From: VRUE01 sp963717375
Lineage (GTDB): Bacteria > Actinomycetota > Thermoleophilia > Solirubrobacterales > 70-9
Direction: 5' to 3'
Assembly (NCBI GenBank): GCA_963717375.1
Contig: OY970329.1
Coordinates: 1,674,001-1,738,000 of the forward strand
Length of the DNA stretch: 64,000 nucleotides
Shown: positions 42,087-50,710 of the stretch, piece after piece
Layout of the letters: each line of letters starts with the position of its first letter
How positions within the stretch are numbered: the stretch's first letter is position 1
Program-made: the position numbers and the translations under genes
Notes under the pieces: model-generated
Told to the model about the DNA's origin: nothing
The model's database searches: none
Seen by the model: the letters and a program-made list of their open reading frames with translations, nothing else

Positions 42087-43529
42087 ATGGCCACGCAGAC
42101 GGTGAAGGCGGTCGATCACAAGCTCCTCGCCGCGGGCGAGTGGATCGAGACCGGCGAGTGGGGAGAGGTGAAGAGTCCCTACGACGGGACCGTCGTCGGC
42201 CGCGTGGCCGAAGGTGACGCCGCACTGGTCGACCGTGCCGCCAAGGCCGCGCGGGAGGCCTTCGCGTCGGCTGACTTCCCCCAGCACGAGCGCGCCGCCG
42301 TGCTCGACCGTGCCGCCCATCTGGTCGGCGAACGGACCGAGGACCTTGCGCTGACGATCGCCGCCGAGGCCGGCAAGCCGCTGAAGACCGCCACGGTCGA
42401 GGCCGAACGCTGCGTCGACACCCTGACCTTCTCCGCCACCGAGGCGCGCAAGCTGACCGGCGGCACGGTGCCGATGGAGGCCTCGCCGGCCGGCGCCGGC
42501 AAGCTCGGCGTGATGCTGCGCGTGCCCTATGGCGTCGTCGGCGCGATCAGCCCCTTCAACTTCCCGCTCAACCTGGTCGCCCACAAGCTCGGCCCGGCGA
42601 TCGCCGCCGGCAACGCGGTCGTGCTCAAGCCTGCTGGAGCGACGCCGATCTCGGCCCTGAAGCTCGCCGCCGTCCTGCTCGAGGCGGGTCTGCCGGAGGC
42701 CTGGCTCAGCGTCATCCCCGGCCCCGGCTCGGAGGTCGGCAACGCGATCGTCGAGCACGAGCTGACCGCGGCGCTCTCATTCACCGGCTCGGCCGAGGTC
42801 GGCTGGGGGATCCGCAGCCGGGTCCCCCACAAGAAGGTCAACCTGGAGCTCGGCTCCAACGCGCCGCTGATCGTCCACGCCGACGGCGACTGGGAGACGG
42901 CGGCCGACAAGGCCCAGATCCACGCCTTCTCCCACGCCGGCCAGAGCTGCATCTCGATCCAGCGGATCCTCCTCCACGAGGAGATCGCCGACGCCTTCAC
43001 CGCGCGCCTCATCGCCAACGTCGAGAAGCTGACGGTCGGCGATCCGCTCGACCCCGACACCGATGTCGGCCCGCTGATCACCGGCGGCGACCGCGACCGG
43101 GTCAAGGAGTGGATCGACGAGGCCGTCGCTGCCGGCGCGGAGCTTCTCACCGGCGGCGAGCTGGTCGACGAGGGCCGCTGTCTGGCGCCGACCCTGCTCG
43201 GCACGCCGCCCCGTGAGGCCAAGGTCTGGTGCGAGGAGATCTTCGGCCCAGTTGCGACGGTCGACCGTTTCACCGACTTCGGCGAGGCGCTGCGGATGGC
43301 CAACGACTCGAAGTTCGGCCTCCAGGCCGGCGTCTTCACCCGCGATATCGGCCGCGGCCTCGAGGCGGCGCGGACGCTGGAGTTCGGCGGCGTCCTGATC
43401 AACGAGGTGCCGACCTTCCGCGCCGATCAGATGCCCTACGGCGGCGTCAAGGACTCGGGCAACACCCGCGAGGGCCCCGCCTTCGCGGTCCAGGAGCTGA
43501 CCGAGGAGCGCTTCGTAACGCTCCAGTAG
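42087..43529 (+). CDS. Aldehyde dehydrogenase family protein
   Basis: 480 residues from ATG 42087, after the ribosome site AAAGGAG. Motifs: 'ISPFNFPLNLVAHKLGPAIA', 'LSFTGSAEVGWGI', base Glu in 'LELGSNAPLIV', nucleophile Cys in 'HAGQSCISIQRIL', 'EEIFGPVATVDRF'. Resembles lactaldehyde/succinate-semialdehyde-type dehydrogenases. The mdlC-like region at 55857 could supply aldehydes, but there is no operon link. Confidence 0.93.
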   Translation: MATQTVKAVDHKLLAAGEWIETGEWGEVKSPYDGTVVGRVAEGDAALVDRAAKAAREAFASADFPQHERAAVLDRAAHLVGERTEDLALTIAAEAGKPLKTATVEAERCVDTLTFSATEARKLTGGTVPMEASPAGAGKLGVMLRVPYGVVGAISPFNFPLNLVAHKLGPAIAAGNAVVLKPAGATPISALKLAAVLLEAGLPEAWLSVIPGPGSEVGNAIVEHELTAALSFTGSAEVGWGIRSRVPHKKVNLELGSNAPLIVHADGDWETAADKAQIHAFSHAGQSCISIQRILLHEEIADAFTARLIANVEKLTVGDPLDPDTDVGPLITGGDRDRVKEWIDEAVAAGAELLTGGELVDEGRCLAPTLLGTPPREAKVWCEEIFGPVATVDRFTDFGEALRMANDSKFGLQAGVFTRDIGRGLEAARTLEFGGVLINEVPTFRADQMPYGGVKDSGNTREGPAFAVQELTEERFVTLQ

Positions 43530-43597
43530 TTCAACTCTTCAGTAGTAAAAATTGGGTAACCTCTCCTCACGTCCAGCGAGCAAAGGGGAGAGACGAG

Positions 43598-45475
43598 ATG
43601 AAGTCGCGCGGTGTATCGGCCCGGGTGGGTGCCGTCCTGGGAGTCCTGGCGATGTCCTTGGCGATGGCGGCCGTAGGTAGCGCCGCGGTGTCCGACACCG
43701 AAGGGCAGACGACGCTGGAACAGCGCGTCGTCCCGGCCGCGCCGGGTTCCTACCGCTTCCTCCAGCTCGGCGAAGGGGAGCCGTACACGGTGCGCGAAGA
43801 ACTGGCCGCCGCCAACCCCGAACGCGCCGAAAAACGCACCTCGCTCAGTTACTTCGGGCAACTCTCCGACTTCCAGTTGGCCGACGAGGAGTCGCCCGCA
43901 CGGCTCGAGATCATCGACCCGCTCTCGACCCCGCTGAACCTCCCCTTCGGCGCCGCCTGGCGCCCGTGGGAGGCGCTCGAGCCCCAGATCGACGACTCGA
44001 TGATCCGCCAGATGGACCAGTTCGCCGCCGCCAGCCCGGTCCCCAACGGCAACGGGTCGCACAGCGCGATGGACTTCACGATCGACACCGGCGACTCCGC
44101 CGACAACCAGCAGCTCAATGAGACCGAATGGGTGCGGACCCTGCTCGAGGGCGGCACGCTCAACCCCAACAGCGGCGTCGACAAGAAAAAATATTCCAAC
44201 CTGCTTTGCCCGAACCTGCTGGTGCCCGGCGCCGCCGAGGCCGCCCGCTACACCGGCGTCCAGGACTACAACGACTACTTCGAGGGCACCTTCCCGGAGT
44301 TCTACGATCCCAACAGCCCGGCCGGCCCGCACGCCGCCTGGCCCAAATACCCGGGCCTGATGGACAAGGCGCAGCAGTCCTTCACCGCCGCCGGGCTGAA
44401 AGTTCCCTCCTACGTCGCCTTCGGCAACCACGACGCGCTGGTGCAGGGCAACGCGGCGGCCAACGCCGCCTTCGAGGCGGTCGCGACTGGCTGCTTGAAG
44501 CCGATCGGCCCGGTGCCGAACCCCGAAAACGCGCCGGCGCTGCTGACCTCGCTGCTCAACCCGACCAACCTGCTCAGCACCCTGCTGACCAGCCCCAAAA
44601 ACCTGATCATCGTGCCGGGTGACCCGAAGCGTCAGTCCGTCTCCAAGAAGCAGTTCAAGGAAGTCTTCAAAGCCGGCAGCCAGGCCGACGGGCACGGCTT
44701 CGACTACATCGAAGCGGCGCAGGAAACGGCCTCCAAAGGCGCCGCCGGCTACTACTCCTGGAGCCCGGAGCCGGGGATGCGCTTCATCGCCCTTGACACC
44801 GTCGCCGAGGCCGGCACGATCGTCACCCCGACCGGCCACTTCACCGCCGACGGCAACATCGACGACCCCCAGTTCAAATGGCTGGAAGGGCAGCTCGAAG
44901 ACGCGACCGAAGCGGACGAACTGGTGGTGCTCTTCAGCCACCACGCGCCGGAGAGCCTCACCGCCGACGCCCCCGATGAGCTGGCGCCGCCGTGCCTGCT
45001 CAACGACGCGCACGGGCACGACATCAACCCCGGCTGCGACCTCGACCCACGCAACTCACAGCCGATCCACCTCGAGGCCGACGCGGTCGAACTCCTGCAC
45101 AAATTCCCCAACGTGATCGCCTGGGTCGCCGGCCACTCCCACGTCAACGTCGTCGACCCCTTCCCGAACCCGAGCGGTCCGGGCGGGTTCTGGAGCATCC
45201 GCGTCGCCGCCGAGGCCGACTGGCCGCAACAGAGCCGCCTGCTGCAGGTCTTCGACAACCACGACGGCACGCTCTCGATCTTCGGCACGATCCTCGATCA
45301 CGTCGGCCAGTCGGCGGCGCCCGCAGCGGGCACGGCGGCAAGCGGCATGGACCTAAACGACCTCGCTTCCGTCGGCCGCACGATGTCCTACAACGACCTC
45401 CAGTCCGGCGCCCCCGAAGGTGAAGGGGAAGCTAAAGACCGAAACGTGGAGTTGCTGGTCCCCGACCCACGCTAG
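43598..45475 (+). CDS. Secreted metallophosphoesterase
   Basis: 625 residues with signal peptide (MKSRGVSARVGAVLGVLAMS, cleavage near GSAA) after AAAGGGGAG. Calcineurin-like metal motifs: 'SYFGQLSDFQLADEESPAR', 'FTIDTGDSADNQQ', 'YVAFGNHDAL', 'VLFSHHAPESL' and 'AWVAGHSHVNVV'. The family (similar to PPA1498-type) is common in actinobacteria and probably acts on a phosphate ester outside the cell. Confidence 0.9.
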   Translation: MKSRGVSARVGAVLGVLAMSLAMAAVGSAAVSDTEGQTTLEQRVVPAAPGSYRFLQLGEGEPYTVREELAAANPERAEKRTSLSYFGQLSDFQLADEESPARLEIIDPLSTPLNLPFGAAWRPWEALEPQIDDSMIRQMDQFAAASPVPNGNGSHSAMDFTIDTGDSADNQQLNETEWVRTLLEGGTLNPNSGVDKKKYSNLLCPNLLVPGAAEAARYTGVQDYNDYFEGTFPEFYDPNSPAGPHAAWPKYPGLMDKAQQSFTAAGLKVPSYVAFGNHDALVQGNAAANAAFEAVATGCLKPIGPVPNPENAPALLTSLLNPTNLLSTLLTSPKNLIIVPGDPKRQSVSKKQFKEVFKAGSQADGHGFDYIEAAQETASKGAAGYYSWSPEPGMRFIALDTVAEAGTIVTPTGHFTADGNIDDPQFKWLEGQLEDATEADELVVLFSHHAPESLTADAPDELAPPCLLNDAHGHDINPGCDLDPRNSQPIHLEADAVELLHKFPNVIAWVAGHSHVNVVDPFPNPSGPGGFWSIRVAAEADWPQQSRLLQVFDNHDGTLSIFGTILDHVGQSAAPAAGTAASGMDLNDLASVGRTMSYNDLQSGAPEGEGEAKDRNVELLVPDPR

Positions 45476-45482
45476 GCGGTGG

Positions 45483-45568
45483 GTAGGCAGGACGGGAGCC
45501 CCTCCCGGGACACTCAACCGCAAGCCATAGGCGAGCGGTGTCCCGGGAGGGGCTCCCGTCCTGCCTAC
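45483..45568. repeat. Perfect 31-bp palindrome between convergent genes
   Basis: Arms 45483-45513 and 45538-45568 (beginning GTAGGCAGGACGGGAGCCCC) are perfect complements with a 24-base loop. The fumarase stop (45565-45567) lies inside the right arm; the phosphoesterase stop is 7 bases before the left arm. It could end transcription from both sides, although it lacks T-runs. Confidence 0.9.
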
Positions 45569-46878
45569 TCGTGCGGCCTAGCCATGCGGCGGTGGTCGAG
45601 TGCCTCCTCGAGCACCGCCGGCTCTACGCCCTGCTCGAGCGCGACCTCGCGCAGGGAGCGGCCTGACTCGGCCGCGGTCTTGACGATGTCTGCCGCGCGG
45701 TCGTAGCCGATGTGGGGGTTGAGCGCGGTCGCCGTGGCTAGGGTCGCCTCGGCGTGGCGCGTCGTCATCTCCTCGTTGGCCTCGATCCCGGCGACGCACT
45801 TCTCATTCAGCAGGCGCGAAGCCGAGGCGAGCAGCTTGATCGAGTCGAGCAGGTTGCGGGCGATCAGCGGCACCCGCACGTTGAGCTCGAACTGGCCCTG
45901 GCTGCCGGCGACGGTGATCGCGGTGTCGTTGCCGATCACCTGAGCGGCGACCTGGATCACGACCTCGGGGATCACCGGGTTGACCTTGCCCGGCATGATC
46001 GAGGAGCCCTTCTGCAGCTCCGGCAGACGCAGCTCGGCGAGGCCGGCGCGCGGGCCGGAGCCCATCAGCGCCAGGTCGTTGGCGATCTTGTTGAGCGAGA
46101 CGGCGTAGACCTTGAGCGCCCCCGAGAGCTCGACCAGCGAGTCGCGGTTGCCCTGCGCCTCGAAGGGATCGAGCGGCTCGGAGATCTCCAGGCCGGTCTC
46201 ACCGGCGAGCTTCGCCCGCACCTTGGCGGCGAACTCGGGGTGGGTGTTGAGGCCGGTGCCGGTGGCGGTGCCGCCGAGCGGGATCTGGCCGACCCGGCGC
46301 AGGGTCGCCTCGATCCGCTGCACGCCGAGCCGGACCTGCGCGGTATAGCCGCCGAACTCCTGGCCGAGGGTGACCGGGACCGCGTCCATCAGGTGGGTGC
46401 GGCCGGCCTTGACCACGTCGGCGAACTGCGTCGCCTTGGCCTCCAGCGCCGCCTCCAGCCCGCCCATCGCCGGCAGCAGGTCGTGCGTGACCTCAGCCAG
46501 CGCCGCCAGGTGGACGGCGGAGGGGAAGACGTCGTTGGAGGACTGGCCCATGTTGACGTGGTCGTTGGCGTGGACTCCCTCGCCGGCGAGCTTGGCGATC
46601 ACCTCGTTGGCGTTCATGTTCGAGGAGGTGCCGGAGCCGGTCTGGAAGACGTCGACCGGGAACTGGTCGTCGTGTTCGCCGGCGGCGATCGCGTCGCCAG
46701 CGGTGGAGATCCGCTCGGCGAGGTCCTTGTCGAGGCCACCGAGCTCACCGTTGACGGCTGCCGCTGCGCCCTTCAGCCGGCCGAGCCAGCGGACGACCGG
46801 AACGGGGACGCGCTCGCCCGAAACCGGAAAGTTGTCGACGGCCTTGGTGGTCTCGCCACCCCAGAGCTGCTCAGTCAA
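45565..46878 (-). CDS. fumC: Class II fumarate hydratase
   Basis: 437 residues; interconverts fumarate and malate in the TCA cycle. Signatures: 'QTGSGTSSNMNANEVIAKLA', 'NDHVNMGQSSNDVFPSAVHL', 'GGTATGTGLNTHPEF' and 'KGSSIMPGKVNPVIPEV'. Slightly short relative to E. coli FumC but complete. Its C-terminus ends in the palindrome. Confidence 0.95.
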   Translation of the reverse strand: MTEQLWGGETTKAVDNFPVSGERVPVPVVRWLGRLKGAAAAVNGELGGLDKDLAERISTAGDAIAAGEHDDQFPVDVFQTGSGTSSNMNANEVIAKLAGEGVHANDHVNMGQSSNDVFPSAVHLAALAEVTHDLLPAMGGLEAALEAKATQFADVVKAGRTHLMDAVPVTLGQEFGGYTAQVRLGVQRIEATLRRVGQIPLGGTATGTGLNTHPEFAAKVRAKLAGETGLEISEPLDPFEAQGNRDSLVELSGALKVYAVSLNKIANDLALMGSGPRAGLAELRLPELQKGSSIMPGKVNPVIPEVVIQVAAQVIGNDTAITVAGSQGQFELNVRVPLIARNLLDSIKLLASASRLLNEKCVAGIEANEEMTTRHAEATLATATALNPHIGYDRAADIVKTAAESGRSLREVALEQGVEPAVLEEALDHRRMARPHE

Positions 46879-46931
46879 AGTCGTTGCCTCCCATCGAGTT
46901 CGTGGTCCAAGCAGCGTATTGGAGGCTCGAA

Positions 46932-46961
46932 CTGGCAGGCGACCGCGTGGCCGCCTGCCAG
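46932..46961 (-). terminator. Hairpin terminator after the 518-residue B12-region gene
   Basis: CTGGCAGGCG / CGCCTGCCAG, perfect 10-bp stem with a 10-base loop, 12 bases after the minus-strand stop at 46973 and before the fumC start. No T-run. Confidence 0.55.
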
Positions 46962-46972
46962 CTGCACGGTGG

Positions 46973-48529
46973 TTAGCTCCGCCGCTTGCTCTTTCTGACG
47001 CCGCAGCGGACCCTGGTCTTGCCCGATCGCTTGTGGCCGTGGGCGCGGCAGGTTATGTGGGCGTTGCGGCCAGGCCGGCCCTTGGCGCCGCGCTTGCCGC
47101 TCGGCCCCGGCGTTCCCACGGCCCCGGCGGTGCCCCGCGGACCGGCGGCGGTGGCGAGGCTGGAGTGCGGTTCGCCCAGCCGCAGCGAGATCGCGTCGCC
47201 GAAGCCGACCGGCTGTTCCCCCGCGACCGCGGCGGCGCCCCGGTCGAGGCGCAGCAGCCACGCCTCGTCCGCGTTCTCCGGGGAGACCCCGTCGAGCGAC
47301 TGAAGGCGACCGCCGGCCAGGGCGAAGGACGTGACGCAGCCTTTCGGATGCGCGGCCGCTTCGGCCGCCGCGAGAACCTGCGCCAGGGATGCTCCGGCCG
47401 CCGCGGTCACCTTGCACATCCGCACGTTGCCGGGTGCAAGCTCGATCGCGAGCAGGTGCGGGACCGGCGTTCCCGGTGCCACTGCCGGCACCGGCCGCAC
47501 GCTCTTCGGCTCCGCGGTGAAGACGCCCCCCGCGATCGCCCGCAGCGCGTCCTGGGTTGAGTAGAGGTTGGCTTCGCTCGTGTCCGCGTAGCCGAAGCCA
47601 CCGGCTTCCGCCCCCGAGGGAACCTGCAGCGAGAGCAGATGGTCGATCGGCGTCATGCCGGAGGGGGTGGTCCAGGTTGCCGACTGCGGGTCGACGCCGC
47701 AGGCGGTGAGCCCGCTCACCGCCCACGCGGTCGCGTCGGCGTTGTCGCCGAAGGCGTAGTGGATTGCCCCGCTCGAGTCGACCAGCAGCCCCTGCAGGTA
47801 GGCGAGGGCCGGGGCAACCGAGGGGTCGTAGGAAGGCGCGCCGGCTTCGCACAGCGCCGCGATCGCCGCCCCGGTCATGTCGGGTTCGCTCGGTTCCGCC
47901 TTGTCCACCGGCGCTGTCGCGGCCGAGTAGGTCCAGCCGCCGTCGTCATGCTGGCTATTGCGCAGAAATGAGACGACGGGAGAGAGGGCCCAGGACGGAA
48001 CGCCCGTGGCCTTCAGCGCCAGCACCCCGAAGACCGTGTTGGTCGTGCCGGGTTCGCCGAAGTTGGGCCCGGCCGGGTTCCAGCGTTCGGCGATCTGCGC
48101 CGGCAGGTTGGCGTCCGCGGAGATCCGCGCCGGATCGATCCCGGCCGCGTGGGCGACCAGCGTCGCCCGCTCGTAGTTGGCAACGGTGGTGAAGGTTCCC
48201 GCTTCGCCGCCGCTCCAGAAATCTCCGCCGTAGTCGCTGAAGAGGAAGTCCTGCAACGAGGGGTTGCCGGCGCTGCCGATGTCGGCCGCGCTGACGCCCG
48301 CGGCGGCAAGCGAGGTCGCCACCCAGTCGCTGCTGAAGGAGCCGTGTTCGTAGCCGAACGGTTCCCCCGTCACCGGGTCCTGCTGGCCGCGCACGTACTC
48401 GACCGCTTTGGCAATTGCCGCGTCGACCTCACCTTGTGTTGCCGTGGCCGCGGCGACGGCCGGCAGCGCTACCAGGCATACAACCGCCGCGCAGAGCGCG
48501 GACAGGCATCGAACCGAAACTACTCTCAT
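46973..48529 (-). CDS. Secreted transcobalamin-like protein (barrel + DUF4430-like) with collagen-like segment
   Basis: ATG 48529 begins a signal peptide (to about 28); longer frames upstream merely translate the riboswitch. 518 residues. About 34-335 is an alpha/alpha-barrel of prenyltransferase/squalene-cyclase-type repeats ('NSQHDDGGWTYSAATA', 'PDMTGAAIAALCEAG', 'NADATAWAVSGLTACGVD'). About 357-451 is a DUF4430-like beta domain. Human transcobalamin and intrinsic factor have this same barrel-plus-beta order and clamp cobalamin between the two. Nine G-x-y triplets (463-489) and a basic tail with Cys494 and Cys509 follow. A cobalamin riboswitch controls it. B12 binding is inference. Confidence 0.82.
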   Translation of the reverse strand: MRVVSVRCLSALCAAVVCLVALPAVAAATATQGEVDAAIAKAVEYVRGQQDPVTGEPFGYEHGSFSSDWVATSLAAAGVSAADIGSAGNPSLQDFLFSDYGGDFWSGGEAGTFTTVANYERATLVAHAAGIDPARISADANLPAQIAERWNPAGPNFGEPGTTNTVFGVLALKATGVPSWALSPVVSFLRNSQHDDGGWTYSAATAPVDKAEPSEPDMTGAAIAALCEAGAPSYDPSVAPALAYLQGLLVDSSGAIHYAFGDNADATAWAVSGLTACGVDPQSATWTTPSGMTPIDHLLSLQVPSGAEAGGFGYADTSEANLYSTQDALRAIAGGVFTAEPKSVRPVPAVAPGTPVPHLLAIELAPGNVRMCKVTAAAGASLAQVLAAAEAAAHPKGCVTSFALAGGRLQSLDGVSPENADEAWLLRLDRGAAAVAGEQPVGFGDAISLRLGEPHSSLATAAGPRGTAGAVGTPGPSGKRGAKGRPGRNAHITCRAHGHKRSGKTRVRCGVRKSKRRS

Positions 48530-48565
48530 CCTTGGACCCCTTTCCTCGAGGGCGTGGTGGAGGGA

Positions 48566-48738
48566 TCGGAGGGAGGTCTCCTGGCTTCCGAGCTTCCCGT
48601 CGCGCCTTCCCGGCCGGGTTCGGCCAGTGGCTGCCGCTTGGCGTGCGGCGGGCTTTGTCTCGGTCACAGTGGCGGGCCCGCGCCGGTTTCTCACCGGCTT
48701 CCCTGTCCACCGATCCGTGGATATTTGCCGGCGCACCC
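48566..48738 (-). ncRNA. Cobalamin riboswitch 1
   Basis: On the minus strand: 'GGGAAGCCGGTGAGAAACCG', 'GCGGGCCCGCCACTGTGACC', the B12-box region 'GCCACTGG', 'GGGAAGGCG' and 'GGAAGCCAGGAGACC'. These match the cobalamin riboswitch consensus (Rfam RF00174) in order. It lies 37 bases upstream of the 518-residue gene, so B12 should repress that gene. Nearly identical to riboswitch 3. Confidence 0.95.
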
Positions 48739-48794
48739 TATCCGAGGTTCGTCCAGATCCGTCGCGCTGCCGCCGCGAGCCGGACTAGATTGAA

Positions 48795-48915
48795 AACGTC
48801 AAGCGTTCGAGGGAACCCGGTGCGAATCCGGGACTGACGCGCAACGGTATGGGCAGCGGGGTCACGTCAAGACCGCCCGCCCGAGTCCGACTACTCGTCG
48901 CCTGACGCACACATA
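48795..48915 (+). ncRNA. Cobalamin riboswitch 2
   Basis: 'GGGAACCCGGTGCGAATCCG' then 'ACTGACGCGCAACGGTA' and 'CGAGTCCGACTACTCGTCGC' match the actinobacterial form of the cobalamin riboswitch. It is distinct in sequence from riboswitches 1 and 3. A hairpin GGGGACGG/CCGTCCCC (48974-48998) between it and the ribosome site could be the expression platform. Confidence 0.85.
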
Positions 48916-48973
48916 AGGACCCTGTTCTCGCGAACGGACGGTTGGTCTTTTCACTCCTCGCTCTCAGCTGTTG

Positions 48974-48998
48974 CGGGGACGGAGAGCCGGACCGTCCC
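48974..48998 (+). promoter_or_regulatory. Hairpin just before the ribosome site of the 463-residue gene
   Basis: GGGGACGG-9 bases-CCGTCCCC, perfect 8-bp stem ending 5 bases before AGAAGGAG (49003-49010). Well placed to couple riboswitch 2 to translation. Confidence 0.6.
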
Positions 48999-49019
48999 CA
49001 ATCAGAAGGAGATCCATCG

Positions 49020-50411
49020 ATGCGTCCCACCACTAGGCGGCCGGCGTTGATCGCCGCCGCCGTCTGTGCGCTGCTGGCACCGGCAACGGCGTCCGCGACG
49101 GCCACCCCGGAACAGATCACGACGGCGCTGAACAACGGCGTCACCTACCTCAAAGGCCTGCAGAACAGCGAAACCGGTGCCATCTCTGGCTTCGGCGGCG
49201 ACTGGGCACTGACCGCGTTTGCGGCGGCGAAAGTCGCTCCGGCAGACGTCAACAAAGGCGGTAAAGAAAGCACCGATGCGCGCAGCTGGTACGAAAAAGA
49301 AGTCGGCGCGGTGGGCTGGCCCGGCGAAGGTGCGGTGGCGACTGACTTCGAGCGCGCCACGCTGATCTCCTACGCGGCCGGCATCGACCCTGCCCGCGTC
49401 TCGAAACGGCAGAACCTGATCGCCAAGGTCGCTTCCTACTACCAGTCGGCGAGCCCCGGCTACTACGGGTCGACCTTCAACGCGACCGTCTTTGCCCTGC
49501 TGGCCTTTGCCGACGCTAAAACCACAAGCGGTGCCCAGCGGGTGCCCCAGGTCGTCCTCGACCAGGCGGTTGAAGCAGTCAAGGCAAACCAGCACACCGA
49601 CGGTGGCTGGACCTGGGTGAAAGCCGCAGGCAGCAAAGAAGCGCTGGAAAAAGCCTCCGAACCGGACATGACCGGCGCCGCGATGGCCGCCCTCTGCGCC
49701 GCCGGCGTCGCCAACACCGACACCTCGATCGTCAACGCGAAGAAATACCTGGTCTCGAAATTCGTCAAAACAACGGGCGCCTTCGAATCCGAATTCGGCG
49801 CCAACACCAGCTCCAACGCCTGGGCGGTCGACGGGCTCAAAGCCTGCGGGATCGATCCACAGGCGGCGGAATTCACCGGCTCCGCGCCCAAATTCTCCAC
49901 CCCGCTCAATTTCCTCATCTCCCAGCAGGTGGGCGGCGGCGGCTTCAGGTACCTGACCTCGGGTAGCACCGCCGAATCGAACGCGAGCCAGGACGCGGTG
50001 CGTGCCCTTGGCAGCGGTGGCTTCACCGCCACGCCACCGAAACCGAGCAAAGGCGAACAGTGGAAGGGTGTGACCGAATTCGCCACTGGCGAAGCCGAAA
50101 CCAACTCGCTGGCGCTGATCGTCGACAACGGCAGCTCGCCGCTGAAGGTCTGCTCCGTCTCATTGGCCCCGAAAGCAACGACGACCACGCTTTCGGTTGT
50201 GCTCGACGCGGCGGTCAAAGCCACCACTCCGTCCGGCTGCGTGACCGGCTACCTGCCGGCCAGCGGCGAAGTGGCGATCACCCAGATCAACGGCTTCCCG
50301 GCCGCCCCGGCGGAAAAATGGAACGTGACGATCGACGGCGGCACGAAAAGCCAGGCGAAACGCAACACACCGATTCACGTCGGCGACACGATCTACCTGA
50401 AGTACGAATAG
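49020..50411 (+). CDS. Secreted transcobalamin-like protein (barrel + DUF4430-like)
   Basis: ATG 49020 after AGAAGGAG; signal peptide to about 26. 463 residues. Barrel repeats run from about 30 to 340 ('NNGVTYLKGLQNSETGAISG', 'NQHTDGGWTWVKAAGS', 'PDMTGAAMAALCAAG', 'TSSNAWAVDGLKACGID'), and a DUF4430-like beta domain covers about 360-463 ('GFPAAPAEKWNVTIDGG', 'HVGDTIYLKYE'). Paralogue of the divergently read 518-residue protein but without its collagen-like tail. Its base use (for example frequent AAA Lys and GAA Glu codons) is less GC-biased than its neighbours. Under riboswitch 2. Confidence 0.83.
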   Translation: MRPTTRRPALIAAAVCALLAPATASATATPEQITTALNNGVTYLKGLQNSETGAISGFGGDWALTAFAAAKVAPADVNKGGKESTDARSWYEKEVGAVGWPGEGAVATDFERATLISYAAGIDPARVSKRQNLIAKVASYYQSASPGYYGSTFNATVFALLAFADAKTTSGAQRVPQVVLDQAVEAVKANQHTDGGWTWVKAAGSKEALEKASEPDMTGAAMAALCAAGVANTDTSIVNAKKYLVSKFVKTTGAFESEFGANTSSNAWAVDGLKACGIDPQAAEFTGSAPKFSTPLNFLISQQVGGGGFRYLTSGSTAESNASQDAVRALGSGGFTATPPKPSKGEQWKGVTEFATGEAETNSLALIVDNGSSPLKVCSVSLAPKATTTTLSVVLDAAVKATTPSGCVTGYLPASGEVAITQINGFPAAPAEKWNVTIDGGTKSQAKRNTPIHVGDTIYLKYE

Positions 50412-50422
50412 GCCCGTCCCGG

Positions 50423-50475
50423 CGCCGCATCCGGCATTCACCCCACTCCAAGGGGGTCAAAGTCGGATGCGGCCG
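50423..50475. repeat. Palindromic repeat, family B copy 2
   Basis: Outer arms GCCGCATCCG / CGGATGCGGC are perfect; inner part TTCACCCCACT...GGGTCAAAGTCGGA matches the copy inside rarA (33782-33827). It follows the 463-residue gene by about 12 bases and may end its transcription before riboswitch 3. Confidence 0.78.
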
Positions 50476-50488
50476 CCGGCCGCGGCGC

Positions 50489-50672
50489 TCGGGCCGGTTT
50501 CTGTAAGACTGGCCGCAAGAGATCGGTGGACAGGGAAGTCCGGTGCAAGACCGGCGCGGGCCCGCCACTGTGACCGAGCGAAACGCCCGCCGCACGCCAA
50601 GCGGCAGCCACTGGCCGAGAGGCCGGGAAGGCGCGACGGGAAGGCTCGGAAGCCAGGAGACCTCCCTCCGAT
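50489..50672 (+). ncRNA. Cobalamin riboswitch 3
   Basis: 'GGGAAGTCCGGTGCAAGACC', 'GCGGGCCCGCCACTGTGACC', 'GCCACTGGCC', 'GGGAAGGCG' and 'GGAAGCCAGGAGACC' in consensus order. Very close to riboswitch 1, implying recent duplication. The first gene of the operon starts about 40 bases downstream at 50711. Confidence 0.95.
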
Positions 50673-50710
50673 CCAAACGTCCGACTGCCCTCGTGGAAAG
50701 GGGTCTAGGC

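Noticed and set aside
48529..48736. N-terminal extension of the 518-residue protein
   Set aside because: It is the translation of cobalamin riboswitch 1; the signal peptide begins at 48529.
50543..50710. N-terminal extension of the 444-residue protein
   Set aside because: It translates riboswitch 3; the signal peptide starts at ATG 50711.
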